From Todiramphus chloris collaris (lineage: Eukaryota > Chordata > Aves > Coraciiformes > Alcedinidae), in NCBI GenBank assembly GCA_025345505.1, contig JANVCC010000269.1:226641-290640 (forward strand): a stretch of 64,000 nucleotides of DNA, written 5' to 3'. The stretch's first letter is position 1. Each line of letters begins with the position of its first letter. Shown here piece after piece: positions 37,576 through 50,418 of this stretch. Below the pieces are notes generated by a model, which was not told the DNA's origin, did not search any database, and saw only the letters and a program-made list of their open reading frames with translations. Position numbers and translations under genes: made by a program.

Positions 37576-40414
37576 GCTCTCACTTGGTGAGAAGAAAACA
37601 TCCCATCCCAGCACAGGGAGGGAAAGGCCTAAGCACAGCAACTCAACTCAGCCTCTCCAAAATGCTTCCCTCCCCCAAGGAGGGGAAAACAGGCTTTCAA
37701 GCTTTCTTCCCCCTAATGACAGGCAAACATTGGATCCTCCAGCACTGAAAGCAAAAGCAAATTCCATACCACAGAAATTAATGTTGAGATTTGTCCACTC
37801 CAGGAGCTGACATGGGGTCTGGAAACAGACTGGAGTTCCTAAGCTGCTCTTCACTGGCTTTCAGGATATGCACCCTGACCCCAGAGGTGGCATCGGAGCC
37901 CAGGAGCAACCTTGTCCCCAGAAGGCATCAGGAGGGGGAAGGGAGGAGTGGGCCCAGCCATACAGATCTAACAGCATTGCAAAAATGAGGTAGGGACACA
38001 GAGAGCACTAATCAGTTCTAACACAGGGACTACAGGCATTCCTGCTTTCCCATTTCTGATTCTGGAGGGACAAAAGAGCCATTTCCAGGAAAAAAAAAAA
38101 AAAGCAAAAAGCCACTCCAGCTTTGTTCCTCGTGTCAAAAAAAATCACTGTCTTTCAGCTCTTAGTGCAGGGTCCAAGAGCTGCTGCTTTGTCAAGACCC
38201 AATGCATGGCAGTCAGCCTCCTCTGACCAGCCCTCCTTGTCAGCACAAGCATCTCCCTCTCTCCTGCTGGAATGCTGAAAAGCTACTCATAGGGAACTCG
38301 ATGTGATAAGACCCATTGACAGCAGTGACTCTGAGTGTAACGCAAAGTCCACTGAGGTCAACTGACAGAAAAATGTTGAAGCAGAAGAGCCCTTCCCAGG
38401 AAGAGCTTTATGCAATTGAGACTGTGGGCCAGCCCAGATCTCCATGCAAACCATCTGTATGCAAAGCAGCAGCCTGCCAGCCCTGGAGTGACAAAATGTG
38501 GGCAGTTTCCTGAGTGATAACCATGCATATGATATAATGAGGTATCTGGAATGATCTGTGCTTGGTTGCAAACTAGCAGTCTCTCAGCCTGGAAGATATG
38601 GGTGGACAAGCTCTTGTCCTGGAGAGGGAGCCTAGGCAACACTGTGCCACTGGGTCATAAAGGAGGTGGCAGTCCCCATACTCCCCAGATCAGACTTGAG
38701 TGCTTCTCCCTCGGACACACAGGAGGAGTAGCATATGGGTGCAAGCCTGTAAGGCTAAGACAAAGAACTTGCTGGGTATCACTGAGTGGAGCTCTGTGAT
38801 CAAGTTCTCCAATGACTCAAGTAAAATATGCAGCTGGAGTTGTAGCATTTGGTTTCTCTGTACAGTGACAGAGGGAGACCTCAGCTGCTTTTCTCTTTCA
38901 TGTGCTTCTTGGGGCTGGTGGTCTTTATCTGTGGGTTCCCTGTCTCCATGGCACTCCAACATGGCCAGAAGACCTCCTGTCCTGCTCCATCAGGGAACCC
39001 CACCTCTGAGATGTGATAGGTCCCATCTCAAAACTGACAAGATACCAGAGCAGGGAATCATTAATCAGAGATATGCTGGAAGATGCCCTGTTATATCCTA
39101 CCTCCTACAGTGATGGAGCAGACAGCATCTTGCTTGGTGCACACTGCGTAGCATGAGGCACTAGCAACCGTGATCATAATATGCTGGAAACAGTGATTTG
39201 CACCAGGTCTCCTCCCCACCACTTCCAGCACAGCCAACAAGATGCACATCAGAAGAATCTGACACAGCCCCATCCTTGAGCTGAATTAGAGCTCATGATC
39301 ATGTCTCTGGCCAGCACTGAGAGAAAGCTTTGTGTCTCACCAAAGATCCATATTCAGACTTGGTAAGTTGTATTTGCCAAGAGCAGAGAAGGGAACAGGA
39401 GTGAGAGAATCCAGCAAATCCCAGGGCAATGCAGCTGAGACAGGAGCTGGGCTTGGGGGCTCACCAACTCATATTCATTTCAAAATTATATTCCAAAGGG
39501 GACTCACAGATAATTTAAACATGATTTCTTTTTGCAAATACCTGGAGTTCTATTCTGCATCCCATAACAGACTGAGGGGCAATTCCAGTCTTCATTCAGT
39601 GCCAGTTACCACTGCAGTGGTCAACAGTTCACAGCACAGTGAGATAAGCCATAGGCTTTCCTCTAAATCTTGCTATTGAGAGCGATTACTTGACCTTGGG
39701 TAATGAATTAGTCCTATTATACAGCAGCTGGCAAAGGAGAACCAAATCTGCTGCTCAGGCAGCTCATTACATGGGCAGGGCTGGAACTGCTCAGCCATGT
39801 GCTGCACACACAGCCCTCAGCAGGATTTTTAAACTGAATTCTGCACACAGCACACACATTTCTCTGTGTCTGCAAAATACACTACATTCATCAATACAGT
39901 TTCTGGTTATTCCTTCCTGAGTTAAGCATTTGCCCACCTCTTGGAAATATAATTCCCCTTCTGTGTAATTTCTACATGACACTTTTCTGTATCAGTATCA
40001 AATTCACACTGTTAATTCTGCATTCTCTGACACCCCTTCCAAACTCTGCACTCCAAATGTACATTGTTATCCTTCAAATTCCTCCATATTAATTATTCTT
40101 TCTCCCCCACTACCAAAAACTTGCCAGCTTTTCTATGACCAAGCCTAACTTCTGCAGCAACTGAAACCACCCTTGTCACGTTAGTCTAGCTTTGTGGAAT
40201 GTGGCTCAAGGAGGAGCATGTGGGCACAAAACTGCAGGGTTTTGTTTTGGAAACATGAATAAACTGCTACGTAAGTGAATTAGAGAAGATCATGAAGACA
40301 AAGCAGATCCAGCCAGCCAATTTGAAAGAACATTCTGAAAGTGCATATAGATTACCAGAGAAAAAATAGCAGAATGACAGAATACACTCAAAGGTGGGTG
40401 CTCGTCTCTTCCCC
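37576..40414. other. Intronic DNA, nothing recognised
   Basis: A short A run lies at about 38090-38105. No exon, LTR or CR1 was recognised, and the open frames lack known domains. Confidence 0.55.
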
Positions 40415-40672
40415 AAGTAACAAATGATAGGACAAGAGGAAATGGCCTCAGTTTGCACAAGGGGAGCTTGAGGTTGAACATTAGGAAGACTTTTTTCACT
40501 GAAAGGGTTGTCAATCCCTGGAACAGGCTGCCTAGTGTTTGAATCACCATCCCAGCTGTGTTTAAAAGTCATGTTTAGGGACATGGTTCAGCAGTTACAT
40601 ACAGAGTAGTGTTAATGGTAATCTCGAAGGTCTTTTCTACCCTAGATGATTCTATGATTCTACAATTCAATT
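40415..40672 (+). mobile_element. CR1 3' fragment
   Basis: Contains ATAGGACAAGAGGAAATGGC, the TGGAACAGGCTGCCTAG block and the tail TAGATGATTCTATGATTCTA. It is 5' truncated and diverged. Confidence 0.88.
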
Positions 40673-41295
40673 GCAATGTTACAGCCATGATGGCATAAGC
40701 ATATGTGTCAGGTACTCTTGAAAGTGAGTGTATCTTCTGTTAGACCAACTATCACAAGCATTCTTGTGAAAACATAAATACCTTTCTGTGAAGACTTTCA
40801 GAAGAAACAAAGCAGACAAGGAGTGAGAAAATTACTGAAAAAAAGAAAAAAAAAAAAAAAGGCCAGACAGTAAGGAGCAGAAACAAAGGGAGTTAGTCTT
40901 CCTTAAGTCAAAAGTCAACCACAAAGATCTGATGCTGCTGCTTACTCCTCAAGCAACTCTAGTAAAGGAGAGTGTGAAATATATTCTAAATATATGCAAG
41001 TTATATATAATTTTTTACATGAGGTAAAAGCCTGAAGTCTTCAATGAGCAGGTAACATCACAGCAAATAAATTACACCAGTGATAAATGCAAAATATTAC
41101 ATGTGGAGGTAATAATTGGAATCCTACAAGTATCTTTCACATCCCAAACAATGTCCACCTCGGTCCTTCTGTCTTCCAGAAAAGTTGGTCCTTTGGCAGC
41201 CCAGGGAGCTCTCAGGAGAAGGGGGGTGCTTCATTTTAACCCCTTCCATGCTCCCCATTCAACTGCTGTATTTTTCCTCAACAGTTTCCCATAAC

Positions 41296-42235
41296 ATTCT
41301 TGTGGGTAAGCTCAGGAAGTGTGGGTTAAAAGAGTGGACAGTGAGATGGGTTGAGAACTGGATGGACAATGGAGCTTAGAGGGTTGTGATCAGTGGTGCA
41401 GAGTTCAGCTGGTGACCTGTAACTAGTGGTGTTCCCCAGGGGTCAGTTCTCAGTCCAGTCTTATTCAATGTCTTCATCAATGACCTGGATGAAGGGATAG
41501 AGTGTACCCTCAGTAAGTTTGCTGATATACTAAACTGGAAGGAGCATATGATACACCAGAGGGCTGTGCTGCCATACAGTGAGATCTCGACAGACTGAAG
41601 AGGTGGGCAAAGGCAAACCTAATGAAGTTCAACAAGGATAAGTGTAGAGTCCTACACCTGCAGAGGAACAACTTCATGTAGCAGTACAGGTTAGGGGTAG
41701 ACCTGCTGGAAAGCAGCTTCATGGAGAGGGACCTCTGTGTCCTGGTGGGCAATGTTATCCATGGAACAGTAATGTGCCCTTGTGGCCAGGAGGGCCAATG
41801 GTATCCTGGGTTGCATAAAGAAAAGAGTGTCCAACAGATTGAGGGAGGTTCTCCTCCCCCTCTACTCTGAACTAGTGAGACCACATCTAGAGTATTGTGT
41901 TCAGTTCTGGTCTCCCCAGTTCAAGAGGGACAGGGAAATACTGGAGAGAGTCCAACAGAGAGCTACAAAGATGACTAAGGGACTGGAACATCTCTGTGGA
42001 AAGTCTGAGAGTCCTGAGGCTGTTTATCCTGGAAAAGAGAAGACTGAGAGGGGATCTTATTAATGTTTACAAATATCTGAAGGGTCAAGTAGACAGGGCC
42101 AGTCTCTTTGCAGTTGTGCCCTGTAATAGGACAAGAGGTAATGGTTGCAAGCTGAAACACAGAAGTTCCACCTCAACATGAGGAAAAACCTCTTTACTGT
42201 GAAAGTTTCAGAGCTCCTTGACCAGGTCTCTGACT
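41296..42235 (+). mobile_element. CR1 LINE fragment, ORF2 C-terminal half
   Basis: The translation shows CR1 RT blocks: WTVRWVENWMDNGA (41331-41377), SGVPQGS near 41430 and [18 protein letters not shown]. The FADD catalytic motif has decayed to FADI (near 41520). Further ORF2 and 3' UTR sequence continues to about 42235. The terminal tail is missing, so it is truncated at both ends. Confidence 0.9.
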
Positions 42236-42787
42236 GAATGCATGTGAAAAGGGTAACAGAGACCAGGAGCAATGCTGAAATGCCAGAAAACACACTGCAG
42301 GTTCAGTAAGAGATCAGATTATCTCTGAGCTAAAGATCTGCCTCTGAAAGTTAAGGAAGATTTTACAGGGATTTCAAGTAAAAGATAGGGGCAAATAAAG
42401 GAAGATAAAATGAGCAGCTTGGGACTTCATATTGTGATGTGCCTACAGTCCCTTCTCACTCTCACAACTTTCTCCCTTTTACCCAGGTCTTGCTGAGTGT
42501 CAGAGGGCATTTCAAAGAGTAAGATTCAGTACTAATCGGACAACTTGACAATTACAGGCTGTGTACCCAGCCCAGAGCAAGCTACTCCTTTCTTTCTATG
42601 TAACATGCTAAAGCTTTGCATCATTGCCACAGCTCTGGGAGCTCCACCAGCAATGCTGCCCAGATCTGGATCTGGCATTGCAGTAACAAGTGGCATCACA
42701 GCTGGGCTGGGCAGAGTCTCAGCAGCTTTCACATTAGCTGCGTGCACCCCTTGCTTTGGAGCACTCTGTAGGACAGCCATGGAAAAC

Positions 42788-42895
42788 TTACATAGAATCA
42801 CAGAATAGTTTGATCTGGAAGAGACCTTCAAAATCATCAGTCCAACCTAGCCCTATCAAAATCACTAAACATGCCTTCCTTAAGAACCTTGGCTG
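42788..42895 (-). mobile_element. CR1 3' tail fragment
   Basis: A reversed CR1 terminus (CATAGAATCACAGAATAGTT, GAAGAGACCTTCAAAATCAT), about 100 bp, diverged. Confidence 0.82.
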
Positions 42896-45475
42896 GATCC
42901 ATCCTATGATACAAGCATCCCAAGACTTCACAAGACTTTTTATTTTTAATTACCTTTTACTGAACTTTTTTTCCTCCATGAAAAAACAATTGACAGGGCA
43001 AAAGAGAGAGGCACACAACTAATCAACAGGAGCACATGAAGTGATAGCAGATGAAACAGCTATTATTTAAATTATTTTGTTCCTAGCACACAGCTGGAGA
43101 CTGCAGGAGACAAGGTGCAGAGGGCTATCACAAGCTGCCACAGAGCTGGGAAAGCCCTGGGAGATCTGTGCAGTTAAAGAAACTTGGTGCTCAGACCAGC
43201 ACTGAAAGACCATGATGCTTTTGCTGCCAGTATCACAGTGGGAATACCTGTGGTTCAAGAACAGTCTGCACAATCTACTCTTACGAGCTATGAATGTAGG
43301 AAGAAGTCCCACACAATTCTCAGATCATGTCAAAGAAAGATTTTCATCCTTTGGGTCTGCACCCATCTAGGAGTTTAAAGAGCACTGCCCAAAGTCACCT
43401 GCCAGTCAGCCTAAATTCACTCCAAAGGGACCCATACCAACAACTGAGTACTGAGGGGACTGCTCACAAATGCTGAAAAAGGTGTATGTTAAAAGACACT
43501 GGCCTATTCCACTGTTAGATGTGTTCTACAAAATGCAGAATGGTAGCTTCTGAGTAATCCCTGGCATACCCCTTCTGGAATTGTGAGCAAAAGAGCAAAG
43601 CACAAACGTAGGCTAATACAAAAGCTATTTTGATAGCATAATGCGGAAAAATCGATTTTAGTACTAGCAAAAAAACTTTCTTTGCTATGACATACACCTG
43701 TAAAAGGAGTGCTTCCCAGGATCATCATCACAACATCTACAGAGCAAGCAAAGTATTACCAGCAAGTCTAGAGCCATGGAGTACAGCCTGCTCTCCTCCT
43801 CAACCAAAACCAGTGCACTTTTGCTGCTATGGCTGGTATGTGAAGGGCTCTTTCTGGCCCAGCCCTCTCCTATGCCTAACCTCCCTGCTGCATGCACTCA
43901 TGCACTCAGCCTGTCTGCCTGCACTGCAGACGGAGTGCAAATCTGTAGAGCTGATAGTCCAGGTTTCCTGCCACATACCAACCCTTAACATGAGGTTATG
44001 TTTTACACAGTGGCGTGACATAAAAAATTCCAACTACACTAAAGCATACTCATATTTTTCAAGGGAAACACTTCTTGAAGCACTCTGTTCTTGAAAAAAC
44101 AGTGGCTGAATAAACTGCTGGTCTTGAATTTATGCTGTTCTACATTCTAAGTGGATCATACCACTAAAAGGGAGTGTGACATGTAATTAAATATGGCTAA
44201 TGACACTTTTAAACTGAAGTTAACTGATGACAGCATGCAAAGCACAGAGTAGCAACCATCAAGCCTATTATGCTTCTCTCAGATTTCCCCAGGTCCTCCT
44301 TCACTGTCTGTAAATGTGGAGCTGTGCACAGTTACTGAAAATGTGCACAGGAGTGAGCAGCCACCGCAACAATGGCCCAGGTTTTTGGGACACGTCCAGC
44401 AAATCTGCCATGTGTGCACAGTAAGGGAGACACATCTCATAAGGGCTGGATTCTGAAAAGGCTGAACAGAACAAGTGCTCCCTGGAAGTGTCAGAATCAA
44501 AGACAGAAATACTGCTGCCTTATGTTAAACATTCCAAGACAAATGTTAGCAGTTCTGCCTACCTGCCTGCCACACTAAGCAAGCTGGCTCCCTCTGCTCT
44601 GCCAATGCTGTAAACAGGATGAACACACAACATGAGAAACACCACACTTGCTGCCCTGAGCTGAAATGTGGCCACAGCAAAAACAACTGCAACAGTCCCA
44701 ATTATCTCCAACAACAGATACTATCTGCAATGCTGCAGATAGTACTTGCTTTTATTATTGTGGGACTTCTCCAAAATAGAAGAATGTCCTGTCTTTGGGA
44801 CTGCACTTCATGCAAGTCATCACTGAAATAATGAAAACAAGTCATCAGTTTAACATATTCAAAATTTAAGATTCTGGTATTGCAGAACCAGGGTGCATTA
44901 CTGATAATAACGTGATTCATGGGGCATAAGGAACCATGGAAGATAGGGAATCGTGGAGAATAAAACAAAGGTTTAATCTGGTTATTTAGATAATGAGTCG
45001 ATTCTACTTGGCCACTACTATCACACAGGTAAAACTGAAGTAAGAGAAAAAACTAAACACCACAAAATCTGCCAGAATCTCCTGGTCTTGGTTCAGAGAT
45101 AAATTTTCCATTTTGGACACTAAACTAAAGCAGGGTTTTAGAAAATACTCAGTATCTGGCATCTTTCTCTTATTCCTACTCTGCCTCTTTAAACTACATT
45201 CAGTACAAAGTCCACACTTTTTGCAACACAACACTCAAGACATTGAAGGTGCATTTTGCAGCCAAGTTGGAAAGTGAGACTGCTGAGAGTATCCCACACC
45301 CACCACTGTAGAAATCACTCCTATATTTGTCTACAGGACACATGCCTCATTGAGAGAGCAGGACGGGGAATTAGGAAACTGAGTGATCTTTAAATGATCT
45401 ATATTTTTCATCTTTGCTGTATCTCCACCCTTAACATGCAGGTGTGCAATTCAGCTCATTTAACCTTTAACACTG
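42896..45475. other. Intronic DNA, nothing recognised
   Basis: I recognised no exon, LTR or long CR1 in this stretch. Confidence 0.55.
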
Positions 45476-46640
45476 AATCATAGAATCGTTTTGGTTGGAA
45501 GAGACCTTCAAGATCACCAAGTACAACTTGTAACCCAATGCTGACAGGTCACCATTAAACCATATCCCTCAGCATCAAATCTACACAGCTTTTAAGCCCC
45601 TCCAGGGATGGGGACTCCACCACAGCCCTGAGCATCCTGGGAGAGGCCTTGACAACTCTTTCAGGGAAGAAACTTTTCCTAATATCCAATCTAAACCTCC
45701 CTGGCACAAGATGAGGCCATTTCCTCTTGTCTTGTTCCTTGGAAGAAGAGACTGATCACCACCTGCTTCTAACTGCCTTTCAGATAGTTGTAGAAGAGCA
45801 GTAAGGTCTTTCCTGAGCCTCCTTTTCTCCAGGCTGAACAACCCCTCAGTGCCTCAGCCACTCCTCACAAGACTTGTGCTCTAGACCCTTCACTAGCTTC
45901 ACTGCCATTCTCTGGACATGCTCCAGGTCTTCAATGTCCTTCTTGGAGTAAGGGGCCCAAAACTGAACCCAGGATTCGAGGTGTGGCCTCAATGGCGCTG
46001 AGTACAGGAGGACAATCACTTCCCTAAGTCCTGATGGCCACACTAGTGTTGATACTAACCAGGATGCTGGTGGCCTTCTTGGTCACCTGGGCCTACGTGG
46101 TCTCATGTATAGGTGGCTGTCGACCAGCACCTCCAGGTCCTTTTCCACTTGGCAGCTTTCTGGTCACTCTTACCCATGCCTGGAGTGTTACAGGGGGTTG
46201 TTATGACCCAAGTGCAGGACCTGGAACTTGGCCTTCTTGAATATCACATCACTGGCCTCAGCCTATCGATCCAGCCTGGACAGATCCCTCTGTAGAGCCT
46301 CCCTACCCTCAAACAGATCAACACTCCCACCTAACTTGCTGTCATCTGTAAACTTGTAGAGGGTGCCTTTGATCCCCTCATCCAGATCATTGATAAGGAT
46401 ATTAAAGAGAAAAGGCCCCAGAATTGAGTCCTGGGGAACACCACTTGTGACCACCCTCCAACTGGATTTAACTCCATTCACCACCTCTCTTTGGGCCCAG
46501 CCATCCAGACAGTTTTTTATCCAGCAAAGCATACACCCATCCAAGCCATGAACAGCCAGTTTCTCCAGAAGAATGCTGTGGAAACAGTGTGAAAAGCTTT
46601 ACTAAAGCCTCTAATATCTAAAAGGCAGACATCTGCAGTG
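45476..46640 (-). mobile_element. CR1 LINE fragment, longest in the window
   Basis: Starts with the reversed terminus (GAATCATAGAATCGTTTTGG) and reaches into the RT domain. On the minus strand the frame at 46544-46263 reads [19 protein letters not shown] and then KFTDDSKL, where the usual FADD is FTDD. Upstream CR1 sequence (TGAAAAGCTTTACTAAAGCC) extends to about 46640. It is 5' truncated. Confidence 0.92.
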
Positions 46641-48184
46641 AGAGCATTTTTAGAATCTCTTTGTAATCCACAGGCAGAAATAGATCCTTACAGATTAAGC
46701 CTCCCATGACATTTTTTCATCTTTTATCTAAGGATAAAGAAAAACACCTTTAAAAGTTCTGTCCTGTGCAATTTCTGTACATGTGATTGTTCTCACATGC
46801 ATTCATGAGCCCAGCTTTTGCAACATCCCAACTTGTGCAGTGGACAGAAGACACACCCTTCAGTAAGACACATCCTTTCACAAATTTCGAGTATTTATCA
46901 TTCTGTTCATTTTTTAAATTCTATCTATAACTTCGACAGTCCAAGACAATTATCACCAGATGCACAACAGATAGTGCTCTTATGAGCAAGGATTGTGAAC
47001 TGTACTATCACATCTCCTCACATTCTCATGGGGCTTTAAAATCCCTCAGGAAACTTGACTTAAAAGTGATCTTCTGGCAGCCAAACATAATTTCCGCACC
47101 CTTGGAATATGATAAAATAAATTATTTAATTTCAGTTACATTTTCCAGAAATGTCAATGGTCAGATGACCAGAAGTTTCAAGTCTATAAAGATAGTTACA
47201 GAAAGTCATGGATATAAAAAATGGCACTTTTAGACTAAAATGCAAAGCAATACTACATGATTCTCACTGTCCTATCTCACAAATGCCTGACTCTAGACAA
47301 AGGTTTGACGTTGAATCACACAAAGCACACCAGCCTCAACAGCTGTGAGTGCTGGATTTTGAAAACTCTACCCTTCCCCCTGAGACAATACCCACAGCAG
47401 CCTCCACCCAGCACTTTGTGAATCTCACCCTTTTCGTTCCTTGGTCAACTCCACAGGGTGTCATCCCTGCACTGGGAGAACCAAGCCCATCCTTGTGTCC
47501 TGGAGGAGATGCCGTCCCTTCAGCCACAGTTGCTACTCCTCACTAGCAGCATTTCTCAGTGTCAGTCAAACAAACAATGCTCAAGGCAGTGCCACAGGCA
47601 TCCCTGGGCAGCTCCAGCATGAGATGGGAACACCAGTTCCAGCCTGGCAGTTGCTCAGCCAAGCAGCTTAACTGCTAAGCTTGTAGCACCAGCAGCTAAA
47701 CACCAGTTTCCTGAGCACAACACCGCTCACTGCTTAAAAAACACAGAAGGGTTTAGCACCAACAGCCTTACCACACTGGATTAAAGGTCAGATTCCTCTC
47801 CCATCACACAAGACTACATATTGGACCATTACTTGTTCCATGGAGTATCCTTATTAAAAAAAACCAAACATTGGTAGCAGCCACTTGTACCCAGGATTGT
47901 CACATATCCCCCCTGTTCTTGTTGGTCTCCATGAGTTTTTACGTTGAGCTGTTTTTTGAGTGGGGAGACGGAGGAATGAGAGAGTGTGAGATAAACTCCA
48001 AGGATGCAGAAGAACCTGCTTAGAAAGCAAAGCACCATTGCTGCATGCAGGAGATACCGATGCCACATACAAGGAGCCTCAGGTACTCACAGCCAGCAAG
48101 ATGCATGCCATATACAACCTTATTTTTCTTTGTACAGCCATCAGGATAAGCTCTGTTGCAACAGGTACCAACATCTCCTCTCAT
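46641..48184. other. Intronic DNA, nothing recognised
   Basis: No gene or repeat was recognised. Confidence 0.55.
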
Positions 48185-48430
48185 AGAGTCATCATAGAAT
48201 CATAGAATGGTAGGGGTTGGAAGGAACCTCTGGAGATCATAGAGTCCAACCCCCCTGCCAGAGCAGGATCGCACAGGACAGGCCACAAAGGAACATATCC
48301 AGGTGGGTTTTGAAAGTTTTTAGAGGAGACTGCATAACTTCCTTGGGCAGGCTGTTCCAGTGTCCCATCACCCTCAGAGTAAAAAAGTTTTTCCTCATAT
48401 TCAAGTCTATTGTACACATCATATATCTCC
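48185..48430 (-). mobile_element. CR1 3' fragment, relatively young
   Basis: Well-preserved reversed CR1 terminus (ATAGAATCATAGAATGGTAG, GGAACCTCTGGAGATCATAG) and adjoining 3' block up to the AAAAAGTTTTTCCTCATATT region. Confidence 0.9.
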
Positions 48431-48791
48431 AGCAGCTGCTCATGCCAGCCCTCACTGTGGCAGCACACACCACAGCCATCATGGTGAATCACTAACTACA
48501 CTAATGCTCATTTCTATAACTGCCTGGATATATTCTGGGTTTTTCTTGGTAAAAATACACTCCATCACTAACACAAATAAAGAAAAATATAAACCTTTTT
48601 TTTTCTCTCTCTCTAAAAGTAGGGGGTTTATCACAATACTGTTTCACCTGAACATTCAGAAGTGGAATTTTGTCATGAAATGCAACTGTCCTTGCTCATC
48701 AGCTGACAAGTCTAGTTCCTCCTTAAGCACACTCTCTCCTTAGATCTGATCAGCTTAAAACAAGAAATCCTCTACTCATTCTCTGCTATTG

Positions 48792-49250
48792 TGTAGTGGG
48801 TCTGGCTGAGCTGCTTTTCCCCACCCAGCACTCATGCTGCAGCACTGGGAGCTGATAACACACCCGTGTTATGACTGCCAGTGCTCACACGGCACCAGAG
48901 GATGGGGGGCAGGATGGGGCAGAAGATACAGCCAACCTGAGCTGAACAGTGGGATATTCCATACCATATGATGTCAGCTCAACTATAAAGGGAGAGGGCA
49001 GGAGGAGGATGGGGGGGCATTCTGCTTTGTCCTCCAAGTGGCTGCTTCGTGTTCCTGGAGCCCTGCTTCCTGGACTTGGCCTGACATCGCCTGTGGACGG
49101 GAAGTAGAAAATAACATCTTATCTATCATAACCCACACCCCTTTGCTTTGCGTCTTATTCTCTCCCTGCATGCTGTGCTGAAGGGGGTCGGGGGGAGTGA
49201 TAGAAGGGCTTGGTGGGCACCTGGTGCCGTGCCAGGGACAACCCACCACA
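48792..49250 (+). repeat. 5' LTR of the deleted ERVL-like element
   Basis: 459 bp, TGTAGTGGGTCTGGC to AACCCACCACA. TATA-like ACTATAAAGGG lies near 48980. It is nearly identical to the inverted LTR at 63550-64000. Confidence 0.92.
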
Positions 49251-49260
49251 GTTCCTTTTT

Positions 49261-49278
49261 TGGCGCCCAACGTGGGGC
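49261..49278 (+). other. Primer binding site, tRNA-Lys1,2 type
   Basis: TGGCGCCCAACGTGGGGC, the complement of the 3' end of tRNA-Lys1,2, 10 bp after the LTR. A (GCTT)5 run follows at 49289-49308. Confidence 0.9.
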
Positions 49279-49388
49279 ACGAGCAGCTGCTTGCTTGCTT
49301 GCTTGCTTGCTTTGCTTTAGATATTAGTAGCAAACTCCTGTGCAGGCCACAGAGTTTGCGTGCACCGCTTATCTGGTGTTTTTCTAAA

Positions 49389-50363
49389 ATGTTTACTGAA
49401 ACAATGTCTATTTGCTTGGCTTTTGCACTGATAGCTTCAATGTGCTGGGGAAGCTTCTGTCTCGGGAGGATGAAGGGACTCGGGAGCACCCTGGCACAAA
49501 TAGTAACGATGTGTTTCACGCTGGCATCGGTGGCTTTGCTCTGTTGGGGGGGCTACCTTGAGGAGAAAATGATTGAGTCTATCTCTCTCTTTCTACCGGA
49601 AATTGATGTAGATGATTTATTCGTGCATGCTCCCAAGGTCCTCGTCCACCCTTACGTGAGCTTCTGGATACTACTAATCAATATCGTTGGCCTAATCCGG
49701 GTTGTGTGTAGTCTGGTCCCAGTTTGGCCTGAGAGGAGACAAGTTTCAGGTGGGGTGGCACCGAAATGTGCCCTGAGACGGCCTGTCCCTGGGTGGCAAG
49801 GGGTCTGTCAGGATTTGGGCAGGTTCCTAGGACGGTTGTCACCTCTAGTAGCCTGGGACTTTACCCCCGAACAGGCAAGCAACCCTGGCAAGCTGACACA
49901 GCATCTAATAGAAGGGTGCCTTGTCTACCCCGATGAGAACCAGCAGCTCTTAGTGCTGTACCGGGGCCTGGCCTGTGACTATTGAGTCACAGTTGAGTAC
50001 TCTCAGAGGACTGTGGTTGAGGCAGGGACCCAAACTGCATCCGAAGACACCCGAGTTGAGATAGGGACTGCAACAACAACTGCCAAAGTTGCCCCAGTAG
50101 TGAAAAAGAAGCAGTGGATGAGGAGAACAACAGGCCCCTACCCTCGGTTAGTGAGGGATATGGAAGAGAAGGAAGAACACGACCAGCAAGCTGGACCCTC
50201 AACAGGAAGACGGGAGGAGGGGGTGACAGAATTGAGGCAGGAGGCAGAAACCACCAGGTCCCTGACTTCGTCAGAACTTAAGAGACCTGAGGAAGGATTA
50301 CAGCCGCCAGATAGGGGAATGGATTGTTACCTGGCTGCTTCAATGCTGGGAAACTGGGGTTGA
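49389..50363 (+). pseudogene. gag-like frame with a hydrophobic N-terminal domain, one internal TGA
   Basis: From the ATG at 49389 the frame is open to a TGA at 49983-49985 (198 codons) and then continues open in the same frame to 50363. The first half has three hydrophobic, membrane-like stretches: SICLAFALIASMCWGSFCLG (near residues 7-26), LAQIVTMCFTLASVALLCWG (about 37-56) and FWILLINIVGLIRVVCSLV (about 96-114). The second half is basic and acidic, and ends at a conserved gag motif. That motif (WIVTWLLQCW, 50320-50349) lies in the +1 frame relative to the main frame, so a frameshift precedes it. The gag-like call rests on this motif and on position after the primer site. The function of the hydrophobic part is unknown. 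Confidence 0.65.
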
Positions 50364-50413
50364 TAGAAGGGCTTGGTGGGCACCTGGTGCCGTGCCGGGG
50401 TCAATCCACCACA
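50362..50413 (+). repeat. 3' LTR stub
   Basis: TGATAGAAGGGCTTGGTGGG to CAATCCACCACA matches the last 52 bp of the 5' LTR. It is joined directly to gag sequence, and TGATA is shared at the junction. Confidence 0.9.
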
Positions 50414-50418
50414 TATTG

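Larger units (their letters stand above)
48792..50413 (+). mobile_element. Internally deleted ERVL-like element, young, 5-bp TSD
   Basis: Layout: complete 5' LTR (48792-49250), Lys-type primer binding site (49261-49278), gag-like frame, then a direct junction to the last 52 bp of the 3' LTR (50362-50413). TATTG flanks it on both sides (48787-48791 and 50414-50418). No pol sequence is present. The element is antisense to GAS7. It is much better preserved than the provirus at 3140-9077, to which its primer site and gag motif are related. Confidence 0.92.

Noticed and set aside
49197..49388. Upstream part of the open frame before the ATG at 49389
   Set aside because: It runs through the LTR end and the primer binding site, so it is not expected to be coding.
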